From: Terfezia claveryi
Lineage: Eukaryota > Ascomycota > Pezizomycetes > Pezizales > Pezizaceae
Assembly (NCBI GenBank): GCA_015179025.1
Contig: WHUX01000361.1
Coordinates: 1 to 37,805, forward strand
Reading direction: 5' to 3'
DNA length: 37,805 bases
Below, piece after piece: positions 19,936-30,747 of this stretch. A program made the translations under genes and the position numbers. Position 1 is the stretch's first letter, and each line of letters opens with the position of its first letter. The notes under the pieces were generated by a model. It was not told the DNA's origin. It did not search any database and was given only the letters and a program-made list of their open reading frames with translations.

Positions 19936-21628
19936 TGGGTGGGTGTCTCGCTTGCAACTTGTGAGGATGTGATCGGAATACGGTCTACTCCGCTAGAGAA
20001 AAAGAAAGTGAGCCTGTAAGTCTGAGATTCCTTGACAATTGGGATCAGCCGTCAAGATATATCACAGTCTGGGGTAGGTCTGGGGTGCTTGTAGGGAATT
20101 ACTATTGGTACCCCACGGGGAGTAGCTCCTCGGTCGGGGTGGGGGGGGGGGGGGGTTTGCATGTATGCGGGGTAAGCTATCGGGTTGCATGGAGTTCCAT
20201 ATAGTAGGGGGAATATGCCGATCAGATGGGGGCGTCAAGGCAAGCGGGCACTCCTACAGCCAGGCTACTCTCCAGTGGGTACAAGTGGATCCACGGGCGA
20301 CACGCGGGGATGTTGTGGATTGTGGGGGCAGCGGGATGCCGAGGGCCGGCTCCAAGCCAAGAACGGTGGTGCAGTGGGGGGATATTGCCGAAAGGGGCAC
20401 CCGAGGAAGCAGCGCGCGGCGATGATTGGGCGAGAACCTTGTGGCGGAATATTCACTTGTGACTTGTAATATGCCCGGCTGCCGGTATACCTACATACCC
20501 CCCTCCCCCCTCCTCGGCGCTTCATGCCTGCCCCATCTTGCTACGTGTAACGTGTTGGCCCAACGCGCTTCCCTGTCGTGGATCCAGCCTGGCAGCCCTT
20601 ACCTTTCTTTTTTTCTCCTTGCAGCACGATACAAGTAATGTGTTTCTTTTAAAAAAGGAAAAATAAATAAACAAAATCCCTGCAGGGTTAACCACTCACC
20701 GTACAAAACATAACAAACATGTCAATAAATCCGGCCTGTAGGCCTGTAGTTCGAGTTTGTAGCTGTACCGGTGCCCTCAAGCCGACTGAGAGTGAGCATG
20801 ATAGCACGGCTTACCCTCAGCGCGCGGCTCCGCTCCTGCTTACATAAACAATGCTGGCCATCGCAAAAATCAAACGAACGCCCAGCCTTGCGCTTGGCGG
20901 GTACCAAACCACCACACCAGGGCCCAGCCATCAGCAATTTGTCGCCTGGAATCATATATTCCGGCTACACGCAGGTATTGTTGCGGGAGCATAAAGTTTT
21001 GCAGAGAGACGAGAAAGGGATAGAGAGAGAGAGAGAGAAGAGAGAGAGAGATCGATAGGGAGACGAACGGTGCAGGTGGCCACTCACTTGCCCTGCCGAC
21101 CCCGGCTGCTCCACGTTCCCATCCGAAGTCCTATAATACATATTGCTGAAAAAAACAGCCAGAATAAGAGCGAGAGCAAAAGGAAAGGCAGGCAACGAAA
21201 AGACGGACCACAGACTGTCTCTCTCCGCTCCCTTCTGGTTTATCCCCCTTCTCGTTTTATTTTTATTGCGAGGCCCTTTCCCCCCCCCCCCCAGAGCGGA
21301 CCACCACACAACACTCCTCGCACGCGCCTGGACACGCTTCCCCCCCCCCCCCCCACCACGACTCCATTCATCCATTGCTGCCCAGGAGCCCCAATCTCTC
21401 TAGAACAAATAAAACTCCCCCGTTTTCTTGTCAAGACCCCGTCAGGCAGGCGCTGCTAAGCGACACCAAGAACTCTTGGCTCTGACTGCCCCCCGTGTCA
21501 ACAGCATCCGTCATAGCACCAAAATACCAAGACCCGCCCCCGTCACGGACGAGAGAGACTCTTGGAAACACAGCAGACTTACTCTTTTTTTTTTTTTTAA
21601 TTCGTGATACTGGCCCCTCCTGCCAGCC
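19936..21628. other. divergent intergenic region, rich in homopolymers
   Basis: A 1.7-kb upstream region shared by the amidohydrolase gene (minus) and the Gln/Pro-rich protein gene (plus). It holds 15 G at 20141-20155, a GA-rich microsatellite at 21016-21050, 13 C at 21280-21292, 15 C at 21340-21354 and 14 T at 21585-21598. Several overlapping frames around 20165-20525 have no conserved character. The pyrimidine-rich stretch before 21629 fits a fungal promoter and 5' UTR. Confidence 0.5.
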
Positions 21629-23845
21629 ATGAGTGTGCAAAAGTATGGCTCTCCCCGCGTGCTGCTTTCAATGCCGTCCCTCTGCCTCCTGCTCCTCCCA
21701 CCTTACCCGTTGTCCTCTCCGTGCTGACGGAACTCACCACCGACACGCAGCGATAGCAACATCGACCCGAGCCTCCAAGACGCTCAGCATTCCCATCCGC
21801 TACAGCCCCAAATAACGCCTCCCCACGCCCAAGAGCCAACTAGCCCTGCTCATGCTTCGCCTCAGAAGCGACGAAGGCCGAGCCGGAGCAGCAGGAAATC
21901 CGTGGACATCTCGAACGGCGAAGGACGCGATGCTACAGATGGAGGCCCCACCTCGCCGAAAGCGAAACGTGTGAGGCCCAGTCCGAGGATGAAGATCCCG
22001 ATGGTGGGGGGATTACCACAGAATGACCAAGCGCACCTGATGGCAGTGCCGGAATTTGCGCATCAAACGGCCTCTCCTGGTGTCACCCATCTGGTGCCGC
22101 AGGCCTATGCAACGCATATCCAACAGCCCCCCACGGCACCAATGAACTATGCTCCACCCCTTCAGGCCACTCCACCTGCACCACTACCACCCAGAAAACT
22201 ACTCCCACCGAGGCACGACACTGCGAATTCATTGACAGACTACCTCAGTTACATTACCACTAAACCCACTACGTCATTTATACCCCCCCTCATCAACACC
22301 AGCTTCACCTTGCCATGGTCCTTTAGAATTCCTCGAGAATCCATCACCGTGCCTACCACCCCCGGTGGCAGGTCAATCCCTATCCGTGACCTGATCTTCC
22401 GCCTTCCTCTACGCAACGAACCTGATTTATCAAATAGCCAAGATGAGGAGGACAAGCGGGAGAATAAAGAGATGGAGGCTTTGGTGAGCATGGCCAGAAA
22501 GAGCATGGATGTCCAGAATTGTTTGACTGAGGTCGCTGTGAGCTTGGTCAAAGTTGTGCAGGGGGTTGATGGGTTCGTGTATGCCATGAGTGCTGCCAGT
22601 AGGGTTCCAGTGCTACCAGGAGATCATGTCGATGGTGCTAACCATGGGTTGTTGGGTGGTAACTGGGATATTACATTTGTGTGTACTTGCTCTGAGGAGG
22701 CAAAAACTTTGCCAGAACAAGCCAAGCTGGTTTCAGGCGGAGAGAACGCAGAAGCACAAGCTGGTAAGCTATATGCATGTCAGGGACGCATTGTAATAGG
22801 TTTCCTTGAACAGGAAGAGACGGTCATACTCAAGTACCGACATTGCGCCCTTCACCGCCCGTCTGGAGAGATTATTCACCGCCACACACCAGCCGAGCGG
22901 ACCATCGTTGGTGGGGTTGTCAGCCGTAAAGCTCCCAACCTTCAAGTACAGCCACAACAACAGCATCCCAACGGGACCGCTGCCTACTCACCTTCGAACT
23001 TTTACCCACAGCAACAAAGTCACGACTACGTCCCAGTCAACGGACAATGGTATTACCCTCAGCACACCCCTGCAACACCGGGACACTATTCTTCCCAACC
23101 TGAACAAACCCCACCGCCACGCGTTGCTCATCACCAATATCAAGGAATGACACACCCTGACCCATTGCCTGACGACAGTATGGCCCAGATATATAGTGCA
23201 GCTATGGCGCAGTATTCAGCCCCTAGCAGAAGGAAAGGCAGATCTGGTAGTATCAGTGACACCTCGGCACATGCACATTCACATGTTGATGCATCAACGG
23301 AGCAAAGGCTGTTGGAGCAGTTGAGTAGGGAATTGGCAGGGCATCCGCAACAGCACACGCAGCAGGGGGTGGGTGCCAAAGCGGGATCAGAGCAGATGCA
23401 TCATGGGGGTCAGGGACAGGAGCAGCAGCAGGCGTATAATTATCCAGCTGGGTATACATATTCGAGCGCAACTGCGTATACACATAGTGCAGTTACACCA
23501 TTAGCTGCTGGTACGGATCTGGGAAATGGGGACGGAGAGGTAGGGGAAGATGGTGCGGATGATGAGGGAAATACGAATATGGGGGGCCAAGAGGAGCAGG
23601 GACACGGCGGTCATGGGCACGTGCCGGTGTCATCGGTGGATCCTAATGCGGGGGTGAAGGAGTTGGTGCAGCAGCTGGTACAGCAGGCGCAGGCTGGGGC
23701 GGGCGCAAATGGTGCTGCTGTTGCCGTTACTGTTACTGCTCCTGCTCCTGCTCATACTTCACCACCACCTCCTCCTCCTCCTCCACCGCCGGGGAGTGAG
23801 AGTCCAGAGTCCAGGAGGCGCAGGGGAAGGGCAAGTAAAAACTAG
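21629..23845 (+). CDS. Gln/Pro-rich protein with nuclear-localisation-like motifs, function unknown
   Basis: The start is placed by splicing: ATG 21629 opens a 14-nt first coding exon (MSVQ plus two bases), an intron 21643-21750 (donor GTATGG, branch-like CTGAC near 21724, acceptor CGCAG) follows, and exon 2 runs 21751-23845. The product is 702 residues. The frame upstream of exon 2 has a TGA at 21725, so an intron is needed. Near the N-terminus are basic clusters (QKRRRPSRSSRKS, PKAKRVRP). A Pro-rich stretch leads to an ordered-looking middle (about residues 160-390) with SLTDYLSYITT, FTLPWSFRIPRESI, RDLIFRLPLRNEPD, an acidic/Lys segment and ILKYRHCALHRPSGEII. The rest is Gln/His/Tyr/Pro-rich, ending in a run of ten Pro and RRRRGRASKN. 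It looks like a nuclear regulatory or RNA-associated protein, but I recognise no family. Confidence 0.7.
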
Positions 23846-24912
23846 AACTCGTCGGGTGTTGAGAAGAGTGCGGCTTATGTTGTTGATGGGAGTAATGGGT
23901 TTATGCTACGATACGACAGACTGAATGGACAAGCGGACAATGGAAAGTATTCACCAAAAAAGCAACCAAAATTAATACTCCTACCGTTCTTCTTTTCCCT
24001 TTCGCGTTATTATAATTGTTTGGTCGTTTAGGGGTTGTGCTTGTGAGCTTCTTTTTGCTGTGTTTGCTTTTTTTTTCCCCATACATTGTTGTTCGATTTT
24101 TTCAATCTGATTATTTGCTGATTTCCTTGTTTTTATGTGGAATTTTGCGCACGCGCGCATGTGAATTTCTTTTGTCTCGGTTTTATGCTGCTTGCGAGTT
24201 TAGTTCTGTGTGTTTTGTTTTGGATTTCTTGATCAGATCATCAGAATGGAGATTTGGGTCCCCTGGGTGGGAAGGAGGGGCTTGGTTGGCGGTCCCATGC
24301 TGTTATGAGAGAGCGTGGCTGCTACCACATGTGTAGGGAAATTCTTGAACATACAAATATGTGGATATGGAAATCAATGAATGGGTTATCTAGGGAAGCA
24401 ACGAAACACATATATGCAGGAGGAGGGCTGGTTAGCAATTGGCTTTTTGTACGCAATTAATTGGATTGGGAAAATTTTAAGGGATTTTTGTCGAGCATAA
24501 CATGAGTATTTCAGCTGATTACTTGCGGGATTCTGGAGCCCAAAAGAATTGTGTAGGGCAAAAGCTTGTGCCAGGTGAACTCACCCCTTTTGGGGCATGC
24601 ATGGCTCATCCAACGTAGTCTACCTTTTTGCTATCCTTTCAAGGAGCATAATACCTCAGATTATCCATAAAAAAAGGCGGGAATTCATCGAAACGTTTAT
24701 CTCCAAAATTGGGGCGGGCGGAGGGAGCTTGAGGTTAATACTTGCGCAAAATCATATACGAATGTGTCTCCAGGTGAGAAAAATTGATTGTCTCGTTTTG
24801 TTTTACAACAAACAAAAACCCTTTATTAAAATAGAAAAAATATTTAAAAAAATGCATGATTTTCCCCCACCTCCTCCTTTTCTTTGTTTTTTTCTTCAAA
24901 TTCGCTACTAGG
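23846..24912. other. 3' region of the Gln/Pro-rich gene, no gene seen
   Basis: T-rich, likely 3' UTR followed by spacer. Short frames such as that at 24016-24336 are hydrophobic by base composition only. Confidence 0.45.
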
Positions 24913-24950
24913 GTACCATTCGCAACCTAGTAGTGATCAGCCACTGTCTT

Positions 24951-25172
24951 ATGACCATCCCTGCAACCCCCCGGCAGCAACACCCCCAGCCACATCTCGT
25001 AATATATTATGACTCTGCTGATTCCGGCTATATTCACCACTATGGAAGCAAATACGCTCTACAACATGGTTACCCTCACATCCCGCCATATTCAACTCAA
25101 TACCCCCATACCACCTCCCCCAGCATGACCCTTGTCATACCCGACCCCCCCCCCCCAAACCCCCCCCAATAG
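24951..25172 (+). CDS. arm-encoded frame, left arm (hypothetical, 73 residues)
   Basis: ATG 24951 opens MTIPATPRQQHPQPHLVIYY, rich in Pro, Tyr and His, ending at a TAG (25170-25172) after a C-run. The same frame is present in the right arm with only a few residue changes over the shared part (R/Q, H/N, L/V). It may be a captured exon fragment or chance coding; no family is recognised. Confidence 0.25.
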   Translation: MTIPATPRQQHPQPHLVIYYDSADSGYIHHYGSKYALQHGYPHIPPYSTQYPHTTSPSMTLVIPDPPPPNPPQ

Positions 25173-25651
25173 GGCGAGTATCATGCAGGTGAACTCATCA
25201 CCACGAGAAGGCCCTTTACCTAACATCTATATTCATGATTAAACAGCTTCTAGGGCAGCAAGCAACAATATATGCAAACAGTTAGCTATCATTACAAGCC
25301 GCTCACTGCTCCAAAAATGAGCTATTTTCAGAATTAGGTATATTTCCATGATTTATGCTATTATAACCCCCATATACCTCAATCCGCTGCAATACTCTCT
25401 TCCCAGGCATTCTCAGCCACCGCCGAAAGGTCTCCAATAGCTCTGAGAGTTCTAATACCTTCCCTTTGGGCTTCATGGGTTGCTTCCATCTAGGAGGTTT
25501 TGTCACCCTCCCCTGGGGCCATTTCAACCCCCTCACAGCAACCAACAGCAACCCCACACTCACGAGTCCAACTCAGCGTCGACTTAGCTGCTCTAAATTC
25601 CTCAACACCTAACCTAGCGCTTTGTCTAGTCTCGTGCCGTTCTAGTGCTAT

Positions 25652-25709
25652 ACTTAGCGTCCAACCTAGCGTCTACCAATGTAGTAACCAGACTTAGCGT
25701 CCAACCTAG
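25652..25709 (+). repeat. 40-bp spaced direct repeat in the spacer
   Basis: ACTTAGCGTCCAACCTAG occurs at 25652 and again at 25692, within a stretch carrying several further CCTAGCG or CCTAGTG motifs. A local tandem duplication in the spacer of the inverted-repeat element. Confidence 0.6.
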
Positions 25710-25861
25710 TGCCCAACCTAGCGTGCTCTCAACACCTGCTCTGGTACATATCGGTAATGCTTGGGCTGATCTGGTAGCTATAAAGGGTGTAAAGGGTTTA
25801 AAATGCCTCGAGAAAGGCCAGCATACCGCCATGGCTAATGCGACTACCTGGAGCCCAAAAT

Positions 25862-25957
25862 GGGGGGGTATTGTAGCTCCAGAGCGATTAGCAACCTCTC
25901 CGGGGCGGCTGAGGATGCTCTAGAGGAGTGGGGCGGCTGAGGATGCTCTAGAGGAGT
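25862..25957 (+). repeat. third copy of the arm's inner end, with an exact 28-bp tandem duplication
   Basis: Bases 25862-25920 resemble the inner end of the right arm (26230-26290), so part of the arm is present a third time. Two exact 28-bp units beginning GGGGCGGCTGAGGATGCT occupy 25902-25929 and 25930-25957. Confidence 0.6.
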
Positions 25958-26493
25958 GTTGAACTCGGGGGATTGAGGAGGGCATAGATGGGGTGGATTT
26001 GGCTGATTGAATAAGAGCTCTCGGAACTTACTCAGTGTGCTGAGTTGAGATCCTGCAATTTGTAATTTTGCACGCTCCGTGCCAACCAAACTAGCACGCT
26101 CCACCTTCAGCACTAATTTACCATGGATATAGGTAAAGGTCTCCTCGCGGTTTTGGGCCTATTCGTACAATATAAGGCCAACAGAGGGAGTAGAGGCAGG
26201 GGTATTAATGGAGGGTGAAGATTCTTGAAGGGGGGGTATTAGAGCTCCCAGAGCTATTGGAGACCTTTCGGCGGGGGCTGAGAATGCTTGGGAAGAGAGT
26301 ATTGCAGCGGATTGAGGTATATGGGGGTTATAATAGCATAAATCATGGAAATATACCTAATTCTGAAAATAGCTCATTTTTGGAGCGGTGAGCGGCTTGT
26401 AATGATAGCTGACTGTTTGCATATATTGTTGCTTGCTGCCCTAGAAGCTGTTTAATCATGAATATAGATGTTAGGTAAAGGGCCCTCTCGTGG

Positions 26494-26742
26494 TCATGAG
26501 TTCACCCGCATGATACTGGCCCTATTGGGGGGGGTTCGGGGGGAGGGGTCGGGTATGACAACGGTCATGCTGGGGGAGGTGGTATGGGGGTATTGAGTTG
26601 AATATGGCGGGATGTGAGGGTAACCATGTTGTAGAGCGTATTTGCTTCCATAGTTGTGAATATAGCCGGAATCAGCAGAGTCATAATATATTACGAGATG
26701 TGGCTGGGGGTGTTGCTGCTGGGGGGTTGCAGGGATGGTCAT
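26494..26742 (-). CDS. arm-encoded frame, right arm (hypothetical, 82 residues)
   Basis: Mirror copy of the frame at 24951-25172: ATG at 26742, MTIPATPQQQHPQPHLVIYY, ending at 26494 in a longer tail because the C-run differs in length. Conservation of the frame through most of both arms is suggestive, but the arms are so alike that it is weak evidence for selection. Confidence 0.25.
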   Translation of the reverse strand: MTIPATPQQQHPQPHLVIYYDSADSGYIHNYGSKYALQHGYPHIPPYSTQYPHTTSPSMTVVIPDPSPRTPPNRASIMRVNS

Positions 26743-26780
26743 AAGACAGTGGCTGATCACTACTAGGTTGCGAATGGTAC

Positions 26781-27851
26781 TCCGTATCTTGGGGTAACTT
26801 AGGTTACTTTATTGATTTTTCTTTTTTTTCGTTAACTGAGAGAGGGGGGAAGTAGTCTCGATCGAGCCTAGAGGGGAGAGGGAGTTAGTAATAAAATTTC
26901 GAGAAAAGCTTGTTTTTAGTTTTTAAGTGTTTTTTTCTTTTCTAAGTTTTAGTTTTTTTTTTTGCATGAAGACATGTTAGCGCCTGAGAAAAGGACTACC
27001 TGTTGCCTTTTTGGAAAGAAAATAAAAAATAAAAATAATCATACCATCTGCTAGGTAAGTGGACAATGAATAGATCAAGTATTCAGGGTAATGATTAGTC
27101 TGTTGGATGAGAACTTTTCTAGATTATGACTTTGTTATCATTGTTAATCTGATGAAACTCTGCAATGTAGAAGGAAGAAAGGTGGGGGGGGGGTTGGAGA
27201 ATGTCGTGGGGTAAGGTGTAGGAGGGGATAAGTTGGCCGTATCTATATTATAATATATACTTCTTTTATTACTGACAAAAAAAAAAAAAAATAAAGTAGG
27301 TACTGTACTACTACTACTATTACCTCTTTTTTTTTTCTATACGCATAAGAAAAACACAGCTAACGCTGCGCTGCAGTAGTCAAAAAAAAAAAGAGTGGTT
27401 CTGACCTGAGCTGACAAGGGAGAAATCAAGTTACCCTGAACTCAATCCAGTAATGGTAACAGTGGTGTTGTTTTCAACTACTTGGTGAAGTCAAGAGACA
27501 GTAGCCGACAACTGATATTGAAGCGGAATGCTTGATACTTCTCCTCTCCCGTCAAAAATATTTTTTCAATAGTCGAGATGTAAGTATGTACTAAACTGTA
27601 GGCCCCCCCCAATTCCTTTCAGCTCCCACTCTCGCATCTTCTTCTCCCGCATCTCAACGCGGAGGGGAAAGGCAAAAATAAAAAAAAAAGAAAGGAGAGT
27701 ACAATACAGTATAAAAACACAAGCTTTTCGACATTTAGCATTCTAGCAAGCAAGTAGGAATGCTTCACCCTTCATACTCCACGATTGCTTGTTCGGATTG
27801 AAATTCCCGCCCTCTTCTGCTACAACCCCGAAAAGCACATTCCCTATACCT
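26781..27851. other. intergenic region downstream of the Atg33-like gene
   Basis: Homopolymer-rich spacer with no gene. It contains an inverted pair of a 10-mer (TTCAGGGTAA at 27082-27091 and TTACCCTGAA at 27431-27440) that could bound a small 359-bp element. Confidence 0.45.
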
Positions 27852-28581
27852 TTACAACCCGTACCCCACCCACCCATCGCCCCAATTCCCCACAACCCCC
27901 ACCAAAAACGCCATACCCACCATCCCCGCCTTGACCAAATTCCCTTTTCTATAGTGCTCCAGGCCCCCCCTCACCACCTCCCCGTTCACATCCAGCTCTT
28001 CCACCTCTTCTCCCTCATCACCCACCACACCCACCCCACCACTTCTTTTCGAGATTGCCCTTTCCACCGGCGCGAGCACACCTCGGTCGTAGAGGAGCGA
28101 GAGGCCAGGAAGGGTCGCAGCCATGAGCAGGTATGGGTGGCGCAGGCGCGACGGGGAGACGAGGTAGGTTGCGGTGAGGAGGAGGGTAGGGATGAGCGTC
28201 AAAGGGCGTGTGAGGAGATATGTGTGCGTGGAGAGCGTAGTAGCGAAGGCATTGCGGGCATTCGCTGGGGAGGGTGGAGGAGTGTTAGAGGTGTTGGTGG
28301 GTTGTTTGGAGGGGGCGGGGGGAGGGAGGGAGGGGAGAGACGTACCTGCGGATGGAAGGGTGAGGATGGCTTGGATGGTGGAGAGGGAGAAGGTTAGATG
28401 GACGCCCTAAGGTTGGCGAGGGAAGTATTAGCAATGGCAAGCAGGCAAGCAGGCAAGCAATCAAGCAAAAAAGCAAAAAAGCAAAAAAACCCAGGGCACG
28501 TATACATACCGTAAGTATGCCCAAGGCGGCGGTGCTCCCAATCTTGAGCGTCGCAAGGGTTATCGCTGTGCAACTCGGCAT
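27852..28581 (-). CDS. Atg33-like mitochondrial membrane protein
   Basis: Three exons: 28581-28510, 28406-28346 and 28264-27852; introns of 103 bp (donor GTATGT, acceptor CCTTAG) and 81 bp (donor GTACGT, acceptor CCCCAG). The product is 181 residues. It begins MPSCTAITLATLKIGSTAAL and continues GILT-GVHLTFSLSTIQAIL across the first junction. Four hydrophobic segments are visible: N-terminal (about 5-40), around RPLTLIPTLLLTATYLVSP, around HPYLLMAATLPGLSLLYD, and the C-terminal VKAGMVGMAFLVGVVGNW. This layout resembles the Atg33-type proteins of filamentous ascomycetes, which yeast uses in mitophagy at the mitochondrial outer membrane: a KxxGTxSLGLLTG start, an RHPYLLY motif and a glycine-rich final helix. 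The match is from memory of family pattern, so another small multi-spanning protein is possible. Confidence 0.65.
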
Positions 28582-29385
28582 TGCTGCTTGCTGCGAGCTG
28601 CGAGAGTCTTGGAGAGGTTATCGTGTGTGTAAGCCACTGACGAGGCCACTGACGGTGGGGGTTCTGTTTACTGCCTTGGTGGTCTGGCTGATGTCAGTTG
28701 TCGAGGAGCGGGCAACAAGGCTCGAGACGACGAATAAATGACGGCAGAGGCTGGAGGGAAGGGCGGCGGTGCCGTTGCCAAGCTTGTGGCGTCATGCATT
28801 GTCCAAGGTATGTAGCCATGCCTCCCGCCAGACTATGTACCTATGCTTTAGTCTGGCCTTAACATGGGTGGTTAGTTGTATTCCCTCAGGTGAGAGTACA
28901 ATAAAGTACTGTACTGTTCTTGTACATACGTGCTGTTACATACATACTCTGTAAATGCTCTAAATACTGTACGTACTGGCACAAATAACTCAGGTACGGT
29001 AACTGTAGGTACACAGGTTATTCCCCACATTAAAAGGATTTATTTAAGCGACTGCATTGCACTCATCTACACTTTGAGCACTTTGAACTATATCAACGCA
29101 AGCCTATGGGATTCCCCCATGTAAACGACTGGATCGCCCCCACCGTATACGAATCGCACTTTTCACTTTTAAATATACAGCAGAGAATTACCCCCTTCTC
29201 GCATAGCAAAGGTTCCTCGCCTCATACAACTGTAACGTACATTGCTCCTGTAAACCACCTGTGAATATATCCCGTAGGTTGGTGTACCGATATCGCCTGT
29301 CGGCACTCAATTGTACAACTTACTGCAATCTGGGACTCTCTCCTCACCAAAGGTACACAGGTTGCAGATACCCAGGCATACAGCC
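28582..29385. other. upstream region of the Atg33-like gene
   Basis: Balanced composition, no gene supported. It ends at the sharp change to AT-rich sequence near 29.39 kb. Confidence 0.45.
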
Positions 29386-30369
29386 CAACTAATATAATAT
29401 ATAGTATATTGATAATTGATTATTAGTTTGCTTATATTTTCCTGTTTATTTTCCTGTTCTATCCCTTTTCTTTTATTTTTCTTTTTTTCCTTTTTTTCAC
29501 TATTAGTATTTATAGTACATATATACTTATATTTTTAGCACAGTCTATGACTAGGCTGGCCAAGGCCCTACCAATCCACTATTATCATGTACCAGGTCTA
29601 TTTATGAATAGAACTAGTTCAAGATCTTCAACTATTCTTAAATATAATATTAATTAATAGTTAAGTATATAGTTTCATCTTTATAGGTTATATCTTTGAT
29701 CTGGGTATACTACTACCTACTACTACTAGCTACTAGAGCCTTACATATATAGTTCCCTTACTTACTTTTTCTTTTTCTTTTTCTTCTTTTTTATCTAACT
29801 TTTTATATATAATATATAGTCCTTAGTTCCCTTTACCTTTAGTCCTTTTTATTAGCATTTTAGACTACTACTCTTACCTCTTCATTTTTACCCCCTTTTC
29901 TGTCTCTTTCTCCTCCTCTACAGTTAAGTCTATCACATATATAGAGGTCCTACATGTATAATCAATCTTACTAACTCTGTCTTTTCTTCCTTACTTAGAT
30001 CTCTTACCTAGTCCATCATACTCGGTTACTATTTCTTTAGCTACTTCTTATTATACTAGGTTAAAAGAAGTAATTTATAAAAATAAAAATAAAAGAGCTA
30101 GTAATTAGTAAAAAATAATTAGTATTAGCTAAATTAGCTATAAAGTATAGAGTAAAAATAAATTTAATAATATTTTATACCCAAATTTAACTATAAATAA
30201 TTTTTTTAAAATTAAAAAATCTTAGAATATTCTTATTTATTCTAAACTTAAACTATAACAAAAGATATTTATTTTTTTATTACTTTATATTCACTAGTAA
30301 TAGTAATCTATATTCTTATCTTATAGTGAATTATACTATTTAACAAAAGTAATTAAGCTTTAGTTCATA
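29386..30369. other. AT-rich block before the right-hand retroelement
   Basis: About 1 kb with very low GC, pyrimidine runs (29440-29500, 29760-29800) and no coding frame. Probably RIP-worn repeat remains; no family can be assigned. Confidence 0.4.
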
Positions 30370-30613
30370 TCAATAAGAAAAAAGTAATATTGAAATACTA
30401 AGTAGTATCTTTAAGAGAGAGGGTTATCTTTTCTATTTTTTATAACTTTTATATCTTTTGAGTATCTTCTAAGTGTTTTCTATATATCTTTTAGTATCTT
30501 CTAATATCTTCTAGAGACATTAAGAGATATTCTACCAATTATAGAGATATACTTTGTCTCTAGTAGTAATACTATTTCTAGAGACACTAAAGACAAAATA
30601 TTTTCTTTCCTAA
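30370..30613 (+). mobile_element. MITE-like element, copy B (244 bp, AT-decayed)
   Basis: Begins TCAATAAGAAAAAAGT and ends ATATTTTCTTTCCTAA, an inverted pair, with TA on both sides (30368-30369 and 30614-30615). It aligns with copy C reversed and copy D forward. It lies 134 bp before the 5' LTR of the right-hand retroelement. C-to-T change has removed most GTCTC motifs. Confidence 0.75.
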
Positions 30614-30747
30614 TATAATACTATAGTTTATCTTCTTCCTTATAAATTTATAGATTTATATTTAGTTTATCCTCTTTTGATAGATATATTATTACTTATA
30701 TAATAGAATAGTATCAATTAATCTATAGAATAGAACTAGTCTATTAA

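Larger units (their letters stand above)
24913..26780. mobile_element. 1.87-kb foldback-like element with 547-bp inverted arms
   Basis: The left arm (24913-25459) and right arm (26235-26780) are inverted copies of each other, differing by scattered substitutions and homopolymer lengths. Both outer ends read GTACCATTCGCAACC inward. A 775-bp spacer (25460-26234) lies between them, with its own repeats. No transposase is seen and no clear target duplication flanks the ends. It could be a non-autonomous foldback transposon or a local inverted duplication. A transcript across it would fold into a very long hairpin. Confidence 0.7.

Noticed and set aside
20165..20525. Several overlapping open frames of 70-95 codons on both strands
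   Set aside because: They overlap in all frames, use GC-rich low-information sequence near a 15-G run, and show no motif or splice logic; likely the promoter region of the flanking divergent genes.
20750..20760. GTTCGAGTT resembling a tRNA T-arm
   Set aside because: No matching acceptor, D-arm or anticodon arm could be placed around it; no tRNA gene was recognised anywhere in the window.
22764..22813. Possible 50-bp intron (GTAAGC ... AACAG) inside the Gln/Pro-rich gene
   Set aside because: Removing it would shift the frame and destroy the long downstream coding region, while reading through keeps a sensible protein.
27789..28410. Plus-strand frames of 202 and 78 codons
   Set aside because: Opposite strand to the Atg33-like gene; the minus strand has consistent splice sites and membrane segments.
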